Below are positions 26,561-34,580 of a stretch of 64,000 nucleotides of DNA, piece after piece; position 1 is the stretch's first letter; every line of letters starts with the position of its first letter. The stretch covers positions 30,906 through 94,905 of the forward strand of contig DAOLIT010000009.1 in the NCBI GenBank assembly GCA_035328405.1, given 5' to 3'. The notes below the pieces were generated by a model. That model ran no database searches and had not been told where the DNA came from. It saw only the letters and a program-made list of their open reading frames with translations. This DNA comes from JAEUKA01 sp035328405. Lineage in GTDB: Bacteria; Myxococcota_A; Polyangia; Palsa-1104; JAEUJZ01. The translations under genes and the position numbers were made by a program.

Positions 26561-26845
26561 CTACAGGAAATCGACGGAGCTCAGAAGTTCGGGCATGAAG
26601 TTCCGCCGGGGTTTCACCAGGCTGTCGTGTTTGGTTTTTTGGCGAGAGGTCACGATTTCCACGTCGGGACTCAACACGGAGCCCTCAAGCACGTCGTCGT
26701 CAAACGAGTAGTCGGTGCGATCTTTGTATGAGACCGTCGAGGCATTCTTCGTGTTGCGGCCCTCTTGCGAGGTCGGAGTGATTTGCGCGAAAGCAGACGA
26801 CACGAACAAGGAGGTGATGGCGAAAGCAAGCAGTGTTTTGCGCAT
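26561..26845 (-). CDS. Small exported protein
   Basis: 94 residues; AAGGAG 5 bp upstream of the ATG supports it as a real gene. The signal peptide MRKTLLAFAITSLFVSSAFA is clear. The mature 74 residues are hydrophilic, with an acidic YSFDDDVLEGSVLSP followed by a basic KHDSLVKPRRNFMPELL. This acidic-then-basic pattern recurs in short Myxococcota exported proteins as I recall, but I cannot name a family with confidence. It lies between the M4 protease gene upstream and the 187-residue exported protein downstream, all on the minus strand. Confidence 0.7.
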   Translation of the reverse strand: MRKTLLAFAITSLFVSSAFAQITPTSQEGRNTKNASTVSYKDRTDYSFDDDVLEGSVLSPDVEIVTSRQKTKHDSLVKPRRNFMPELLSSVDFL

Positions 26846-26997
26846 GGGCGAACTCCTTTTGGAAGGTTCATCGGTTCCTGCTACCGGCTCGACCCCTCGT
26901 CGAGTCAGCTTCCAGGTCTTGCTGACAGGAACGCGCCCACGGAAAAATGGTTTTCTGCTTTACGAAGTTTTTTTGACCTGTTTTTGCGGTTCCGTTT

Positions 26998-28704
26998 TTA
27001 GAACTCGATCGGGGGGCGAACGCAGGGTTGCCAAACGCCGGGCACACCGACGACATCCCACGCGCGGTGCGCCATGATGAATTCCTGGGTGCAGCGCCCG
27101 TAGAGGGTTTGGGCTGCCTGCCCCGTCGCGTAACGCGCTGTCTCGAACGTGGCATTCGAGGGGAGGAGTTTGTTGTTGGTCAGGTAGAAGATTCGCAGCG
27201 ATTTGTCGAGTCCCAGGGCGGTCACTTCGACGGTGGACTTGCTGCGGGGGTGTTTGCCTCCTTGGGTCAATAGGACATGGACCAAGTTCGGCATGCCGCT
27301 GTTCAGGTGGACGCCGCCGCGATCAACACCGCCCGGCATGATGCGTTCGGGGTACCAGTCTTTGCTCTGTCCATCTTTGGTGGGATTGTCCATGAAGCGG
27401 AGCGAACCGCCCGGCAACTTTGGCCCGGCAACTTCTTTGCCAAGGAGCCAAGTTTCGGACGAATGCTTGAGTGTCGCCGGATTGCCCGTTGTGGAACCAC
27501 CCGACTCGACCCACGCTTCGACTCCCGAGCCCATGATGTCGCTCATCGCTTCGTTGAGCGCGCCGGACTCGTTGATGTACGTGAGGTTCGAGGAAGTGCT
27601 TGTGACGGCGTGTGTGATCTCGTGCGCGGTCACGTCCAAACCGAGGGTCAAGTCAAGCAAAAGCGAACCGTCTCCGTCGCCATAGGCCATCTGAAAGTAC
27701 GGCGATCCGAGCCACGCGGCGTTGTTTGGGCTGCACGAAAAACCCGCCGGAAACTGCACATGCACCGTCGCGACCATTTTTGCCCCTTTGTTGTCGTAGG
27801 AGTCGCGAGCAAACATGTGTTTGTAGAAATAGTAGGTGTTTGATTGCTGGTCGTACACGCGGTTGACACTTGCGTCAGCGACGGCGGGCTCGCCTTCTTT
27901 GCGCGACGCAGTGCCCGGCAGCGTACCGCCCATTCCGATGCACTTGCCGCCGAGGGTATAAAGCTCGCGACTCAAGGCCTGGTGCACATGGGACCGACGG
28001 GAAATGATCTGGCCGTGATCGACAGAGACAAACACTTCCTCAAGCTGTGAGCCTGTGGCATCCACAAAACTCACGAGGGCACGATGGGTGAGCTGGGCTT
28101 TTGCGGTTGGCCGATCGTCGGGCGCAACGATTGCCCATGACGGCGCATCCAGAAATTGCACCGGACCTTGCGCAAGACCGGACAGCGCGTTCCGAACGGA
28201 GGTTTCCGCCGCCAAAGGAGCCTTGGCAGATGCGGGAACGGTTGCCTCCACGTCGGGAACGAGTTCTCCGATGACCGCCAAAAGTGTACCGCTGCGATCG
28301 GATTGGAAGACCACTTCTCCGTCGGGAACCGGGATGCCGTCGTGGAGCTGCGAAAGCCGGATGTAGTGAAAACCGGCTTCATCGGTCTGTTCGGAAAGAA
28401 CGCGAAAGTCCGTTTGGGGGGCCAAACGATAGGCGGTCGCGAGTCGCTCACGCAGGACGGAGGCCGCGCCTTTTCCGTCGAGCACTGTTGCGTCAGCTTG
28501 GCCGGACAAAAACAGAGGTGTTTGCCGGGCCGACAACCGCACCGTGTCAAAACCCATTTCGGACAGCTTGGTCTGCGAAACACTGGGGCTATTGCCGCGG
28601 ACGCTGGTTGCATCTGTGCCGCCTGCGCAGCCAGACACAAACGCAAAGGACAAAACCATGGCGGACGAGGCGAACAGACTCGAACGACGCTTCAAAGCAA
28701 ACAT
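26998..28704 (-). CDS. M4 (thermolysin-family) metalloprotease lipoprotein
   Basis: 568 residues with AAAGGAG upstream of the ATG. A lipoprotein signal (AFVSG-C, Cys26) is followed by an FTP/PepSY-type propeptide at about 50-235 and the catalytic domain at about 255-560. The zinc motif is HEITH (361-365) with the third ligand in NEAMSD (Glu385), exactly as in thermolysin. Late in the sequence, RGGVHLNSGMPN contains the transition-state His. It would be a secreted or surface-anchored neutral protease that matures by removal of the propeptide, typical of predatory or proteolytic bacteria. It is probably transcribed alone; the next gene upstream ends 120 bp away. Confidence 0.93.
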   Translation of the reverse strand: MFALKRRSSLFASSAMVLSFAFVSGCAGGTDATSVRGNSPSVSQTKLSEMGFDTVRLSARQTPLFLSGQADATVLDGKGAASVLRERLATAYRLAPQTDFRVLSEQTDEAGFHYIRLSQLHDGIPVPDGEVVFQSDRSGTLLAVIGELVPDVEATVPASAKAPLAAETSVRNALSGLAQGPVQFLDAPSWAIVAPDDRPTAKAQLTHRALVSFVDATGSQLEEVFVSVDHGQIISRRSHVHQALSRELYTLGGKCIGMGGTLPGTASRKEGEPAVADASVNRVYDQQSNTYYFYKHMFARDSYDNKGAKMVATVHVQFPAGFSCSPNNAAWLGSPYFQMAYGDGDGSLLLDLTLGLDVTAHEITHAVTSTSSNLTYINESGALNEAMSDIMGSGVEAWVESGGSTTGNPATLKHSSETWLLGKEVAGPKLPGGSLRFMDNPTKDGQSKDWYPERIMPGGVDRGGVHLNSGMPNLVHVLLTQGGKHPRSKSTVEVTALGLDKSLRIFYLTNNKLLPSNATFETARYATGQAAQTLYGRCTQEFIMAHRAWDVVGVPGVWQPCVRPPIEF

Positions 28705-28824
28705 AAACGACTCCTTTTGTTGGTTTGGAACGAGACTTTCCGCAGCTATATCACAGCGTTTCGTGCGGGAAGGGAGTTGTTCTCGCGAGGCAGGTGGGTC
28801 GGTGGCCGTTCGACGGTGCGAGTT

Positions 28825-31446
28825 TTACAGCGGCACGACGAGGCGACCTTCATCGGACGAAACCAGCTCGATTTGGCGATCGTGGGCCATGATGTCGAGG
28901 ATTTCTCGGAGTGGCTCGACGGGAACCCCCAATTCTTGAGCCAGATCTGTTTCCGGCATCGACGGATGACCCTCCAAACAGGCGAGCACGCGCAACGGCG
29001 ACAGACCGCTTTTTCCCTGAATTGCGACTTTGGCCATGCGCGGCTGCGTCGTGCGACCCGTTTTCGCTGGCGGAGGTTGTGTGCCCACGCCGGGCAGCGC
29101 ATTTTTTTGCGGTATGGCGACACCGTTCGCCGCCGTCGGTCGCCGGGGTCGGGCTGCATCCGCTCGTTCGGGCAAAGCTGCCGCCATCGCCGCTTCATCG
29201 TTGGCCATCGCCAGCCAGGAAACCGACGGAGAAATGGCACTGTCGGCAGTGGACAGCGTCTGGTCGATCAAGTCGGTTGGTGGAACCTCGAATTGCCGTG
29301 TTGGCTCAAAATCGCTGGGCGGCAACGGTTTTGCGCCTTTTGGGAGCGGCTCCACGGGCTTGGCTTTGATCGGTTTTTGCGGTTCCGCTTTGGCACTTTG
29401 AGTCAATTCCGCACGGGCCGCAGCCATTGCCTCAGCGAGCATGTCGTTTTCGCCCATCATGTCGAGCCAAGCCTTCGACGGCGTGTCTGCACTCGGTGCG
29501 CGTTCGGGAGCGGCTCTGTGAGAACCCGCAGGCTTTTTCGACGCTGCGCTGGCCTCGAGCGTAGCCGGATTGGCCTGGATTTTTGCAGCAGGGGTGGATG
29601 TGGGTGCAGCCTTCGTTGCCGCCCCAGGTTTTGAGGGGGTGGACGGTTGCGGATTCGATTTTCCTTGCGAATCTCTCGCTCGGGCCAAAAGCGCCTCGTC
29701 GGGCACGCTTCTGACGGTATCGCCCGAATCCGCGCGGCTCACGGGCACACCGTCGCTTGGTCCATGGCCCGCAGGCGCACCTGAAGTTTTGGGTGTCGCC
29801 GCTGCCGGTTTGCTCGACCCAGGAGCGGCCTTTGGCGCAGTCGGAACCGGTTTTGTGGAAAGGGCCGGGCTCGGTTTTTGTGCTGACGCTGCGGGTTTCG
29901 CCGCTGCCGCCTCGGCCTGATGTTTCATGTCCTTGGGAACTGCTGGGCCCGATCGATCCACATGCGTCAGCGAACGAACTTGGCCGACGGAAACACCTTC
30001 CTTTTCCGCTTGGGCCAATGCCTCGGCGAGCGCATCGGGTCCACTGTCTGCAAACTTCTTGGAACCCAAGGTCGGAGGTTTGGCGGAAAGGTGCGCTTTT
30101 TCAGCAGATTTGGCTGGCGCGGGGGTGACTTTGGCTTGGGCGGGAGTGGCCTTTCCGGTTGCGGCGGGCATAGGCGTGGCCTGGGCGGGCTTTTTGGCCG
30201 CACTGCTCGCGCCCGAAAGCCGTTCGGCGTACACCGGTGCCAATTTGACCAGCGCGGCGCGCGGTGTATCGACTTCGTGCAACACAGAAAGGTCGGTTTC
30301 AGACAGTGGGTGTAGTTCGTTCGTCGTCCCGGAAACGGCAGCGGACCGCAGACGCGCGGTGACCACTTCTTTGAGCTGCGACGGTGCAATCCGCGACAGG
30401 GAAACCAGCTCCATGTTCTGTTTGATTTGGCTGGGACCAGGGCGCGCCTGTTTTTCGGTGAAAAGCCCAAACGTGTCGGGTCGGCACGACAAAATCAGCA
30501 GCGTCGCCGCCGTGAGGCCGTGCAAAGAACCCAGCACTTCGGCCTGCGCGTGCAGTCCCGGTTGTCCAAGCTGCTCGAGCACTTGGTCCACCTGATCGAA
30601 CACGATTGTCAAACCCGAGGGCCGTCGCATCGTCGCCAAACGGATCAGCGAGCACAGAACGTACCGCGCGGTCGCTTCCTGGTTGATGGTTTGTTTGGCC
30701 CCGATTTTCTCTCGATCTTTTTGCGGCAGGTCTTCGCCCGCGAGCCACGCCGTCACGAGTGCGCGCCGATCCGCATGCGGAAACTGCAAAAGCACCTGCC
30801 GAGCGGTTGAATCCAGCGAATTTTCCGTCGGGAGTGTCAAAAGATACGATTTGAGTCCAGGTTCGATTTGCGGCCACAGTTTTTCGGCAGCCTCGGCAAA
30901 ATCGGCGATTGGACGACGCAATCCCGACGAAAGACACAGCGCCGGAAGCTCTTTGAGAACGGCGGTCGGTCCCTGGTATGACCCAATCCGCGCCGCGTCC
31001 AGCAGGTCATAGGTTTGCGAAAACAGAATTTCCCACAGCAGCCGATCGATTGGTCGCTCTAGCCGCTCTCCTTTGTGTCCTGGCTTACATAGTCCAGATA
31101 CAAACTGCTTCAGCGTGAACCGGAACGGCTGCGCCAAATCGGGAAGCGCCGGAATCGAGACGAACAGTGCTTCTTTGCGATGCTGCCGTTTGAGCCACCA
31201 CAACAGATGGCTTTTTCCCGCACCTGGGTCTCCGACGAGCGCGACCATTTGACCAAAGCCACGCCCGGATTGCTTCAAACCGCGCAAAAGGACTTGGCGA
31301 GCGTCGCTGTGCAGCGATCCAACATCCACAAGTTCTGGATGATCCAAATCGCTGACCGATACGTGGCCAAATGGACTTTGCGCTCCGTCGCTTCTTGCGC
31401 CTGACTGATTCATGAGCAAATCGAGGCTTTTCCCCCGAGGCATCAT
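28825..31446 (-). CDS. Large P-loop ATPase with winged-helix-like C-terminus
   Basis: 873 residues; no clear ribosome site, and an internal Met at residue 12 is an alternative start. An AAA/ORC-like ATPase module occupies about residues 35-410. Walker A is GDPGAGKSH (72-80), Walker B TIVFDQVDQ (280-288) and sensor-like LILSCRPD follows. About 400 residues of Ala/Pro/Lys/Ser-rich low-complexity sequence come next, and the last 60 residues resemble a winged helix (VLACLEGHPSMPETDLAQEL, then a 'wing' near the end). The layout suggests an ATP-driven switch tethered by a long flexible arm to a DNA- or protein-binding domain. No phage-defence partner or partition gene is adjacent. The module resembles ATPases called only 'ATP-binding protein' in Myxococcota; the function is unknown. 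Confidence 0.75.
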   Translation of the reverse strand: MMPRGKSLDLLMNQSGARSDGAQSPFGHVSVSDLDHPELVDVGSLHSDARQVLLRGLKQSGRGFGQMVALVGDPGAGKSHLLWWLKRQHRKEALFVSIPALPDLAQPFRFTLKQFVSGLCKPGHKGERLERPIDRLLWEILFSQTYDLLDAARIGSYQGPTAVLKELPALCLSSGLRRPIADFAEAAEKLWPQIEPGLKSYLLTLPTENSLDSTARQVLLQFPHADRRALVTAWLAGEDLPQKDREKIGAKQTINQEATARYVLCSLIRLATMRRPSGLTIVFDQVDQVLEQLGQPGLHAQAEVLGSLHGLTAATLLILSCRPDTFGLFTEKQARPGPSQIKQNMELVSLSRIAPSQLKEVVTARLRSAAVSGTTNELHPLSETDLSVLHEVDTPRAALVKLAPVYAERLSGASSAAKKPAQATPMPAATGKATPAQAKVTPAPAKSAEKAHLSAKPPTLGSKKFADSGPDALAEALAQAEKEGVSVGQVRSLTHVDRSGPAVPKDMKHQAEAAAAKPAASAQKPSPALSTKPVPTAPKAAPGSSKPAAATPKTSGAPAGHGPSDGVPVSRADSGDTVRSVPDEALLARARDSQGKSNPQPSTPSKPGAATKAAPTSTPAAKIQANPATLEASAASKKPAGSHRAAPERAPSADTPSKAWLDMMGENDMLAEAMAAARAELTQSAKAEPQKPIKAKPVEPLPKGAKPLPPSDFEPTRQFEVPPTDLIDQTLSTADSAISPSVSWLAMANDEAAMAAALPERADAARPRRPTAANGVAIPQKNALPGVGTQPPPAKTGRTTQPRMAKVAIQGKSGLSPLRVLACLEGHPSMPETDLAQELGVPVEPLREILDIMAHDRQIELVSSDEGRLVVPL

Positions 31447-31629
31447 ATCACGACGAGAATCCGCAAAATAAAACGTAATCTAAAACACAAATCCTGACAC
31501 AAAAGAGGCTTCTGGCAGGATGTGGTCGAAGGATTGGGGTCCAGCCGATTTTCGCCGGGTGATGACCGTGGCGCTCTAGACGGCAACGCGCTTGACTTTG
31601 TGATTCCTCTCGATATTGTCCCGGTCACT

Positions 31630-31935
31630 GTGAAACGCACGTTCAAGGTCAACATCGCCGGTCAACCCTTCCAGGTCCGAAGCGATGCAGACGAATCCTA
31701 CGTGCAGCTTCTGGCCGAGATGGTCAACACGCGGGTGAAATCGCTTCTGGGCAGTCGGCAAATCGCGACGCATTCGGACATGGTGTTGACGGCGCTCCAG
31801 CTTGCCGATGAACTTTTTCACGAGCGCGAGTCGCACAAAGTGCTGAATGCAGGGTTGCGCAACCACGCGAAACGAATGCTCGATTGTCTGCGCAGAATCG
31901 GCGAGACGGACGAGCCGCAACCGAGGTTGCCGTGA
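31630..31935 (+). CDS. zapA: Cell-division protein ZapA
   Basis: 101 residues from the GTG at 31630. Other in-frame starts lie upstream (GTG 31600, GTG 31522), but family length and the opening KRTFKVNIAGQPFQVRSDAD favour this one, although no Shine-Dalgarno sequence is visible. ZapA is a small coiled-coil tetramer that bundles FtsZ filaments at mid-cell. The N-terminal beta part and the long helix (VQLLAEMVNTRVKSLL, then DMVLTALQLADELF) match the family. It opens the zapA-cyclo-ligase-rny chain, with a 4-bp GTGA overlap to the next gene. Confidence 0.8.
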   Translation: MKRTFKVNIAGQPFQVRSDADESYVQLLAEMVNTRVKSLLGSRQIATHSDMVLTALQLADELFHERESHKVLNAGLRNHAKRMLDCLRRIGETDEPQPRLP

Positions 31936-32570
31936 CGGTCGGGGATGCGAAATCACTTGCGGCGAGGAAGAAAACCCTGCGCGCGGAATTGCGGCGTGTG
32001 CGACAAGAACAGGGCTGCGCGGTCGGTTCGGTCGAATCCCAATGCTTGGCCGAGAAAGCAGCCGAGCAGGCGTTCGGTTTGGGCGCGCTGGCTGTGGCCA
32101 AGTGTGTGGCGGTGTACGCCGCGTCCGGGCACGAATTGGACCCGGCGTGTTTGGTCGAAAGGCTAGCAGTTTCTTCGTCGGTGGCTTTTCCGCGCATCGA
32201 GACTGCAAAGCCGCCCGCGTTGTCTTTTCGTCTGTGTTCGCCCTCCGCATTGGTCGCGGCCCGGTTTGGTCTGCGCGAGCCTCTCGAGACAAGTCCAACG
32301 GTCCAGGCGATCGATGTTTTCGTCGTGCCCGGGCTGGGTTTTGACCCCAAAGGCCGACGGCTTGGGCAGGGCGGTGGGTATTACGATGCGGCGTTGCACA
32401 AGGTGCCCGAGGCTGTGCGAGTTGGCTTTGGGTACGACTTTCAAATCATTTCAGAAATTCCCGTCGAGGAATGCGATGAACCAATGGATTTCATTGTGAC
32501 TCCGACGCGGACATGGGCGACTTTGGCGCGGACGTTTGCGCCAAGGTCCGCGAAGGAGGATGTATCGTGA
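31932..32570 (+). CDS. 5-formyltetrahydrofolate cyclo-ligase
   Basis: 212 residues from the GTG at 31932, which overlaps the zapA stop (GTGA) and has GAGG 5 bp upstream. The enzyme converts 5-formyl-THF with ATP into 5,10-methenyl-THF in one-carbon metabolism. The signature is RLGQGGGYYDAAL (binding of folate and phosphate), preceded by FVVPGLGFDPKG. The N-terminal helix K..LR.ELRRVRQEQ is typical. The zapA-ygfA neighbourhood is conserved across proteobacteria, where 6S RNA often sits between them; here no room is left for it. The 3' end overlaps rny by another GTGA. Confidence 0.92.
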   Translation: MTVGDAKSLAARKKTLRAELRRVRQEQGCAVGSVESQCLAEKAAEQAFGLGALAVAKCVAVYAASGHELDPACLVERLAVSSSVAFPRIETAKPPALSFRLCSPSALVAARFGLREPLETSPTVQAIDVFVVPGLGFDPKGRRLGQGGGYYDAALHKVPEAVRVGFGYDFQIISEIPVEECDEPMDFIVTPTRTWATLARTFAPRSAKEDVS

Positions 32571-34120
32571 CGCTGGCCGTGGGCATCGCCCTGTGCATTT
32601 TGGGGATCGTCCTGGGCATCGTGCTTGCTCAGAAATTCTCTCCGTCTCCGACGGGAAAGCAGGCAACGGAGACCCAGAAAGAAATACTCGACGCAGCCCG
32701 TCGAGAGGCTGAACAAATCAAACTCGATGCACAGGTGGAATCGAAAGATCTCCTGTTGAGAGCGCAAGAAGCCGCTGATGCGGAATTGCGCGCACGCCGA
32801 GACGAAATCGAGCGAGAGGCGCAACGAATTGGCAAACAAGAGGCTGCGCAAACGCGAAAAGCCGAGGTGCTGACATCTCGGGAAGAGGAGCAAAATCGTC
32901 GAGAGCGCAACCTGCAAAACCGCGAACAGACAGCCGAACAAAACGCAAAACGCGCCGAGGACCTGGCCGACCAAGCAGCCAAAAAACTCGAACAAATTGC
33001 AGGGCTTTCCGTCGAGCAAGCTCGGACCAAATTGGCCGACGAAGTTCGCGAAGAAGCACGAAAGCAAGCCGCAGCCGACGTAAAGCGCATCGAAGAGGAA
33101 TATCGGCAACAGGCCGAAGATCGAGCCAAATCGATTTTGGCGACGGCAGTGCAGCGTTATGCGAGCGATTTTGTCGCGGAAAAAACGGTCAGCGTCGTCT
33201 CGCTGCCGTCAGATGACTTGAAAGGAAGAATCATCGGACGCGAGGGGCGGAACATTCGCGCACTGGAAGCTGCGACGGGCGTCGATTTGGTCATCGACGA
33301 CACGCCGGATGCCGTGATCGTGTCTTGTTTCAATCCGGTGCGACGCGAAATTGCGAAACTCGCGCTGTCTCGGTTGATCGCAGATGGCAGGATTCATCCG
33401 ACGCGAATCGAAGAAGCCGTCCAAAAAGCGTCCGAGGAAATCGACCACCTGTGCAAAGAAGCCGGCGAGCAGGCTGCGTTCGATTTGGGTTTGCACAAAG
33501 TTCATTCCGAACTGACGAAAACGCTGGGCAAGCTGAAATTTCGGACGGCGGGCGCGCAAAATCTGCTTCAGCACAGCGTCGAAGTCGCGTGGCTGGCCGG
33601 TGCGATGGCGGCGGAATTGGGCATCAATGTGAAACTTGCTCGACGGGCTGGGCTCTTGCATGACATTGGGCGCGCCGTCGATCAGGAAAACGAAGGCTCT
33701 CACGCGATGGTGGGCGCGGCGTTGTGCAAAAAGCTCGGCGAGCCGCAAAAAATCGTCGATGCGATTGCGTCGCATCATGGCGAGCAGCCTCCGACGAGCG
33801 TGCTCGATTATTTGGTCGATGCCGCGAACGTGTTGTCAAATGCGCGGCCCGGTGCCCGACGAGAGCAACTGGAGTCGTACATTTCGCGGCTTCACCAACT
33901 CGAAAAACTGTGCGAAACGGTGCCCGGCGTCGAAAAAGCGTATGCGATTCAGGCCGGTCGCGAGCTGCGCGTACTGGTCGAAAACGACAAAGTTTCAGAC
34001 GAGCAAGCCGTTCTTTTGTCGCGCGATATCACGCGAAAAATCGAAGAAGAAGCAACCTACGCGGGCCAAATTCGCGTGTGCGTCATTCGAGAAACCCGTT
34101 CGACCGACTACGCCCGTTGA
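32567..34120 (+). CDS. rny: Ribonuclease Y
   Basis: 517 residues from the GTG at 32567, supported by AAGGAGG 7 bp upstream and by the family length of about 515-520. RNase Y is a membrane-anchored endoribonuclease that starts mRNA decay. One N-terminal TM helix (ALCILGIVLGIVLA) is followed by a long coiled coil rich in Glu/Arg/Ala (about 30-190) and a KH domain (DDLKGRIIGREGRNIRALE). The HD domain has its metal-binding His-Asp pair in LLHDIGRAVDQE and further ligands near SHHGEQP. It is the last gene of the three-gene overlapping chain. RNase Y in a diderm organism fits deltaproteobacterial or Myxococcota-type lineages and does not fit enterobacteria, which rely on RNase E. Confidence 0.95.
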   Translation: MTLAVGIALCILGIVLGIVLAQKFSPSPTGKQATETQKEILDAARREAEQIKLDAQVESKDLLLRAQEAADAELRARRDEIEREAQRIGKQEAAQTRKAEVLTSREEEQNRRERNLQNREQTAEQNAKRAEDLADQAAKKLEQIAGLSVEQARTKLADEVREEARKQAAADVKRIEEEYRQQAEDRAKSILATAVQRYASDFVAEKTVSVVSLPSDDLKGRIIGREGRNIRALEAATGVDLVIDDTPDAVIVSCFNPVRREIAKLALSRLIADGRIHPTRIEEAVQKASEEIDHLCKEAGEQAAFDLGLHKVHSELTKTLGKLKFRTAGAQNLLQHSVEVAWLAGAMAAELGINVKLARRAGLLHDIGRAVDQENEGSHAMVGAALCKKLGEPQKIVDAIASHHGEQPPTSVLDYLVDAANVLSNARPGARREQLESYISRLHQLEKLCETVPGVEKAYAIQAGRELRVLVENDKVSDEQAVLLSRDITRKIEEEATYAGQIRVCVIRETRSTDYAR

Positions 34121-34150
34121 TGTTGCGTCGGAAAGCATCGCCGTTGCGAA

Positions 34151-34540
34151 TCACCCGGCTTGCTGCCGCAACGTGACATACCGAGCAATTTTTGCGCTCA
34201 TGCTCGGGTCCAGCGTGTGTCTCTCGAAAACCAGCAGTCGGCATACCTCTTTTTCCGTTGGCAAACCCGGATTGGATACTTCCGCTTTCGCAGTCGCACA
34301 TACATGCAGGTGTCCATCCCACTCGTCAGGAAAAAGGCGAGCGACTTCTTCGCTGGGAGGCGGCAGCACAAGACGCACGCGCAAAACCTTGCGTTGCCAC
34401 GATGTTTCGATCGGAGAGCGCAAACGCAAGCCAGACTCGCTGATTTCAAGCGCCAAACGAAAGCAGCGCCTCTTTTCAGCGGGGGAAAACACTTCGGCAG
34501 GTACGCACAACGGAACGAAGTCCACACGCCCTTGTGGCAC
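34151..34540 (-). CDS. PilZ-like protein
   Basis: About 129 residues on the minus strand, immediately after the carboxypeptidase gene. The reading frame continues upstream into that gene, so the start is uncertain; the GTG at 34540 is my choice and GTG 34525 is possible. Visible pattern: RCFRLALEISESGLRLRSPI, then an LRVRLVLPPP strand and a closing C-terminal helix (MSAKIARYVTLRQQ). This resembles PilZ domains ('l.IS..Gl.l..p', 'l.l.l.lp', final helix '...I..yi'). PilZ proteins bind cyclic di-GMP through an upstream RxxxR motif; the region that should hold it reads KRRCFR. Confidence is moderate because the N-terminal strand is unclear. Confidence 0.5.
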   Translation of the reverse strand: MPQGRVDFVPLCVPAEVFSPAEKRRCFRLALEISESGLRLRSPIETSWQRKVLRVRLVLPPPSEEVARLFPDEWDGHLHVCATAKAEVSNPGLPTEKEVCRLLVFERHTLDPSMSAKIARYVTLRQQAG

Positions 34541-34580
34541 GACTTTCGGATAACCCGCAAGCCGACAGGTGTGTTTTCGC

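Noticed and set aside
26850..26997. Inverted repeat CTCGAC/GTCGAG upstream of the small exported gene as a terminator
   Set aside because: Six-bp stem with no T-run and out of place for either neighbour; too weak to annotate.
31900..31960. 6S RNA between zapA and the cyclo-ligase gene
   Set aside because: The two genes overlap by 4 bp, so there is no room for the RNA.
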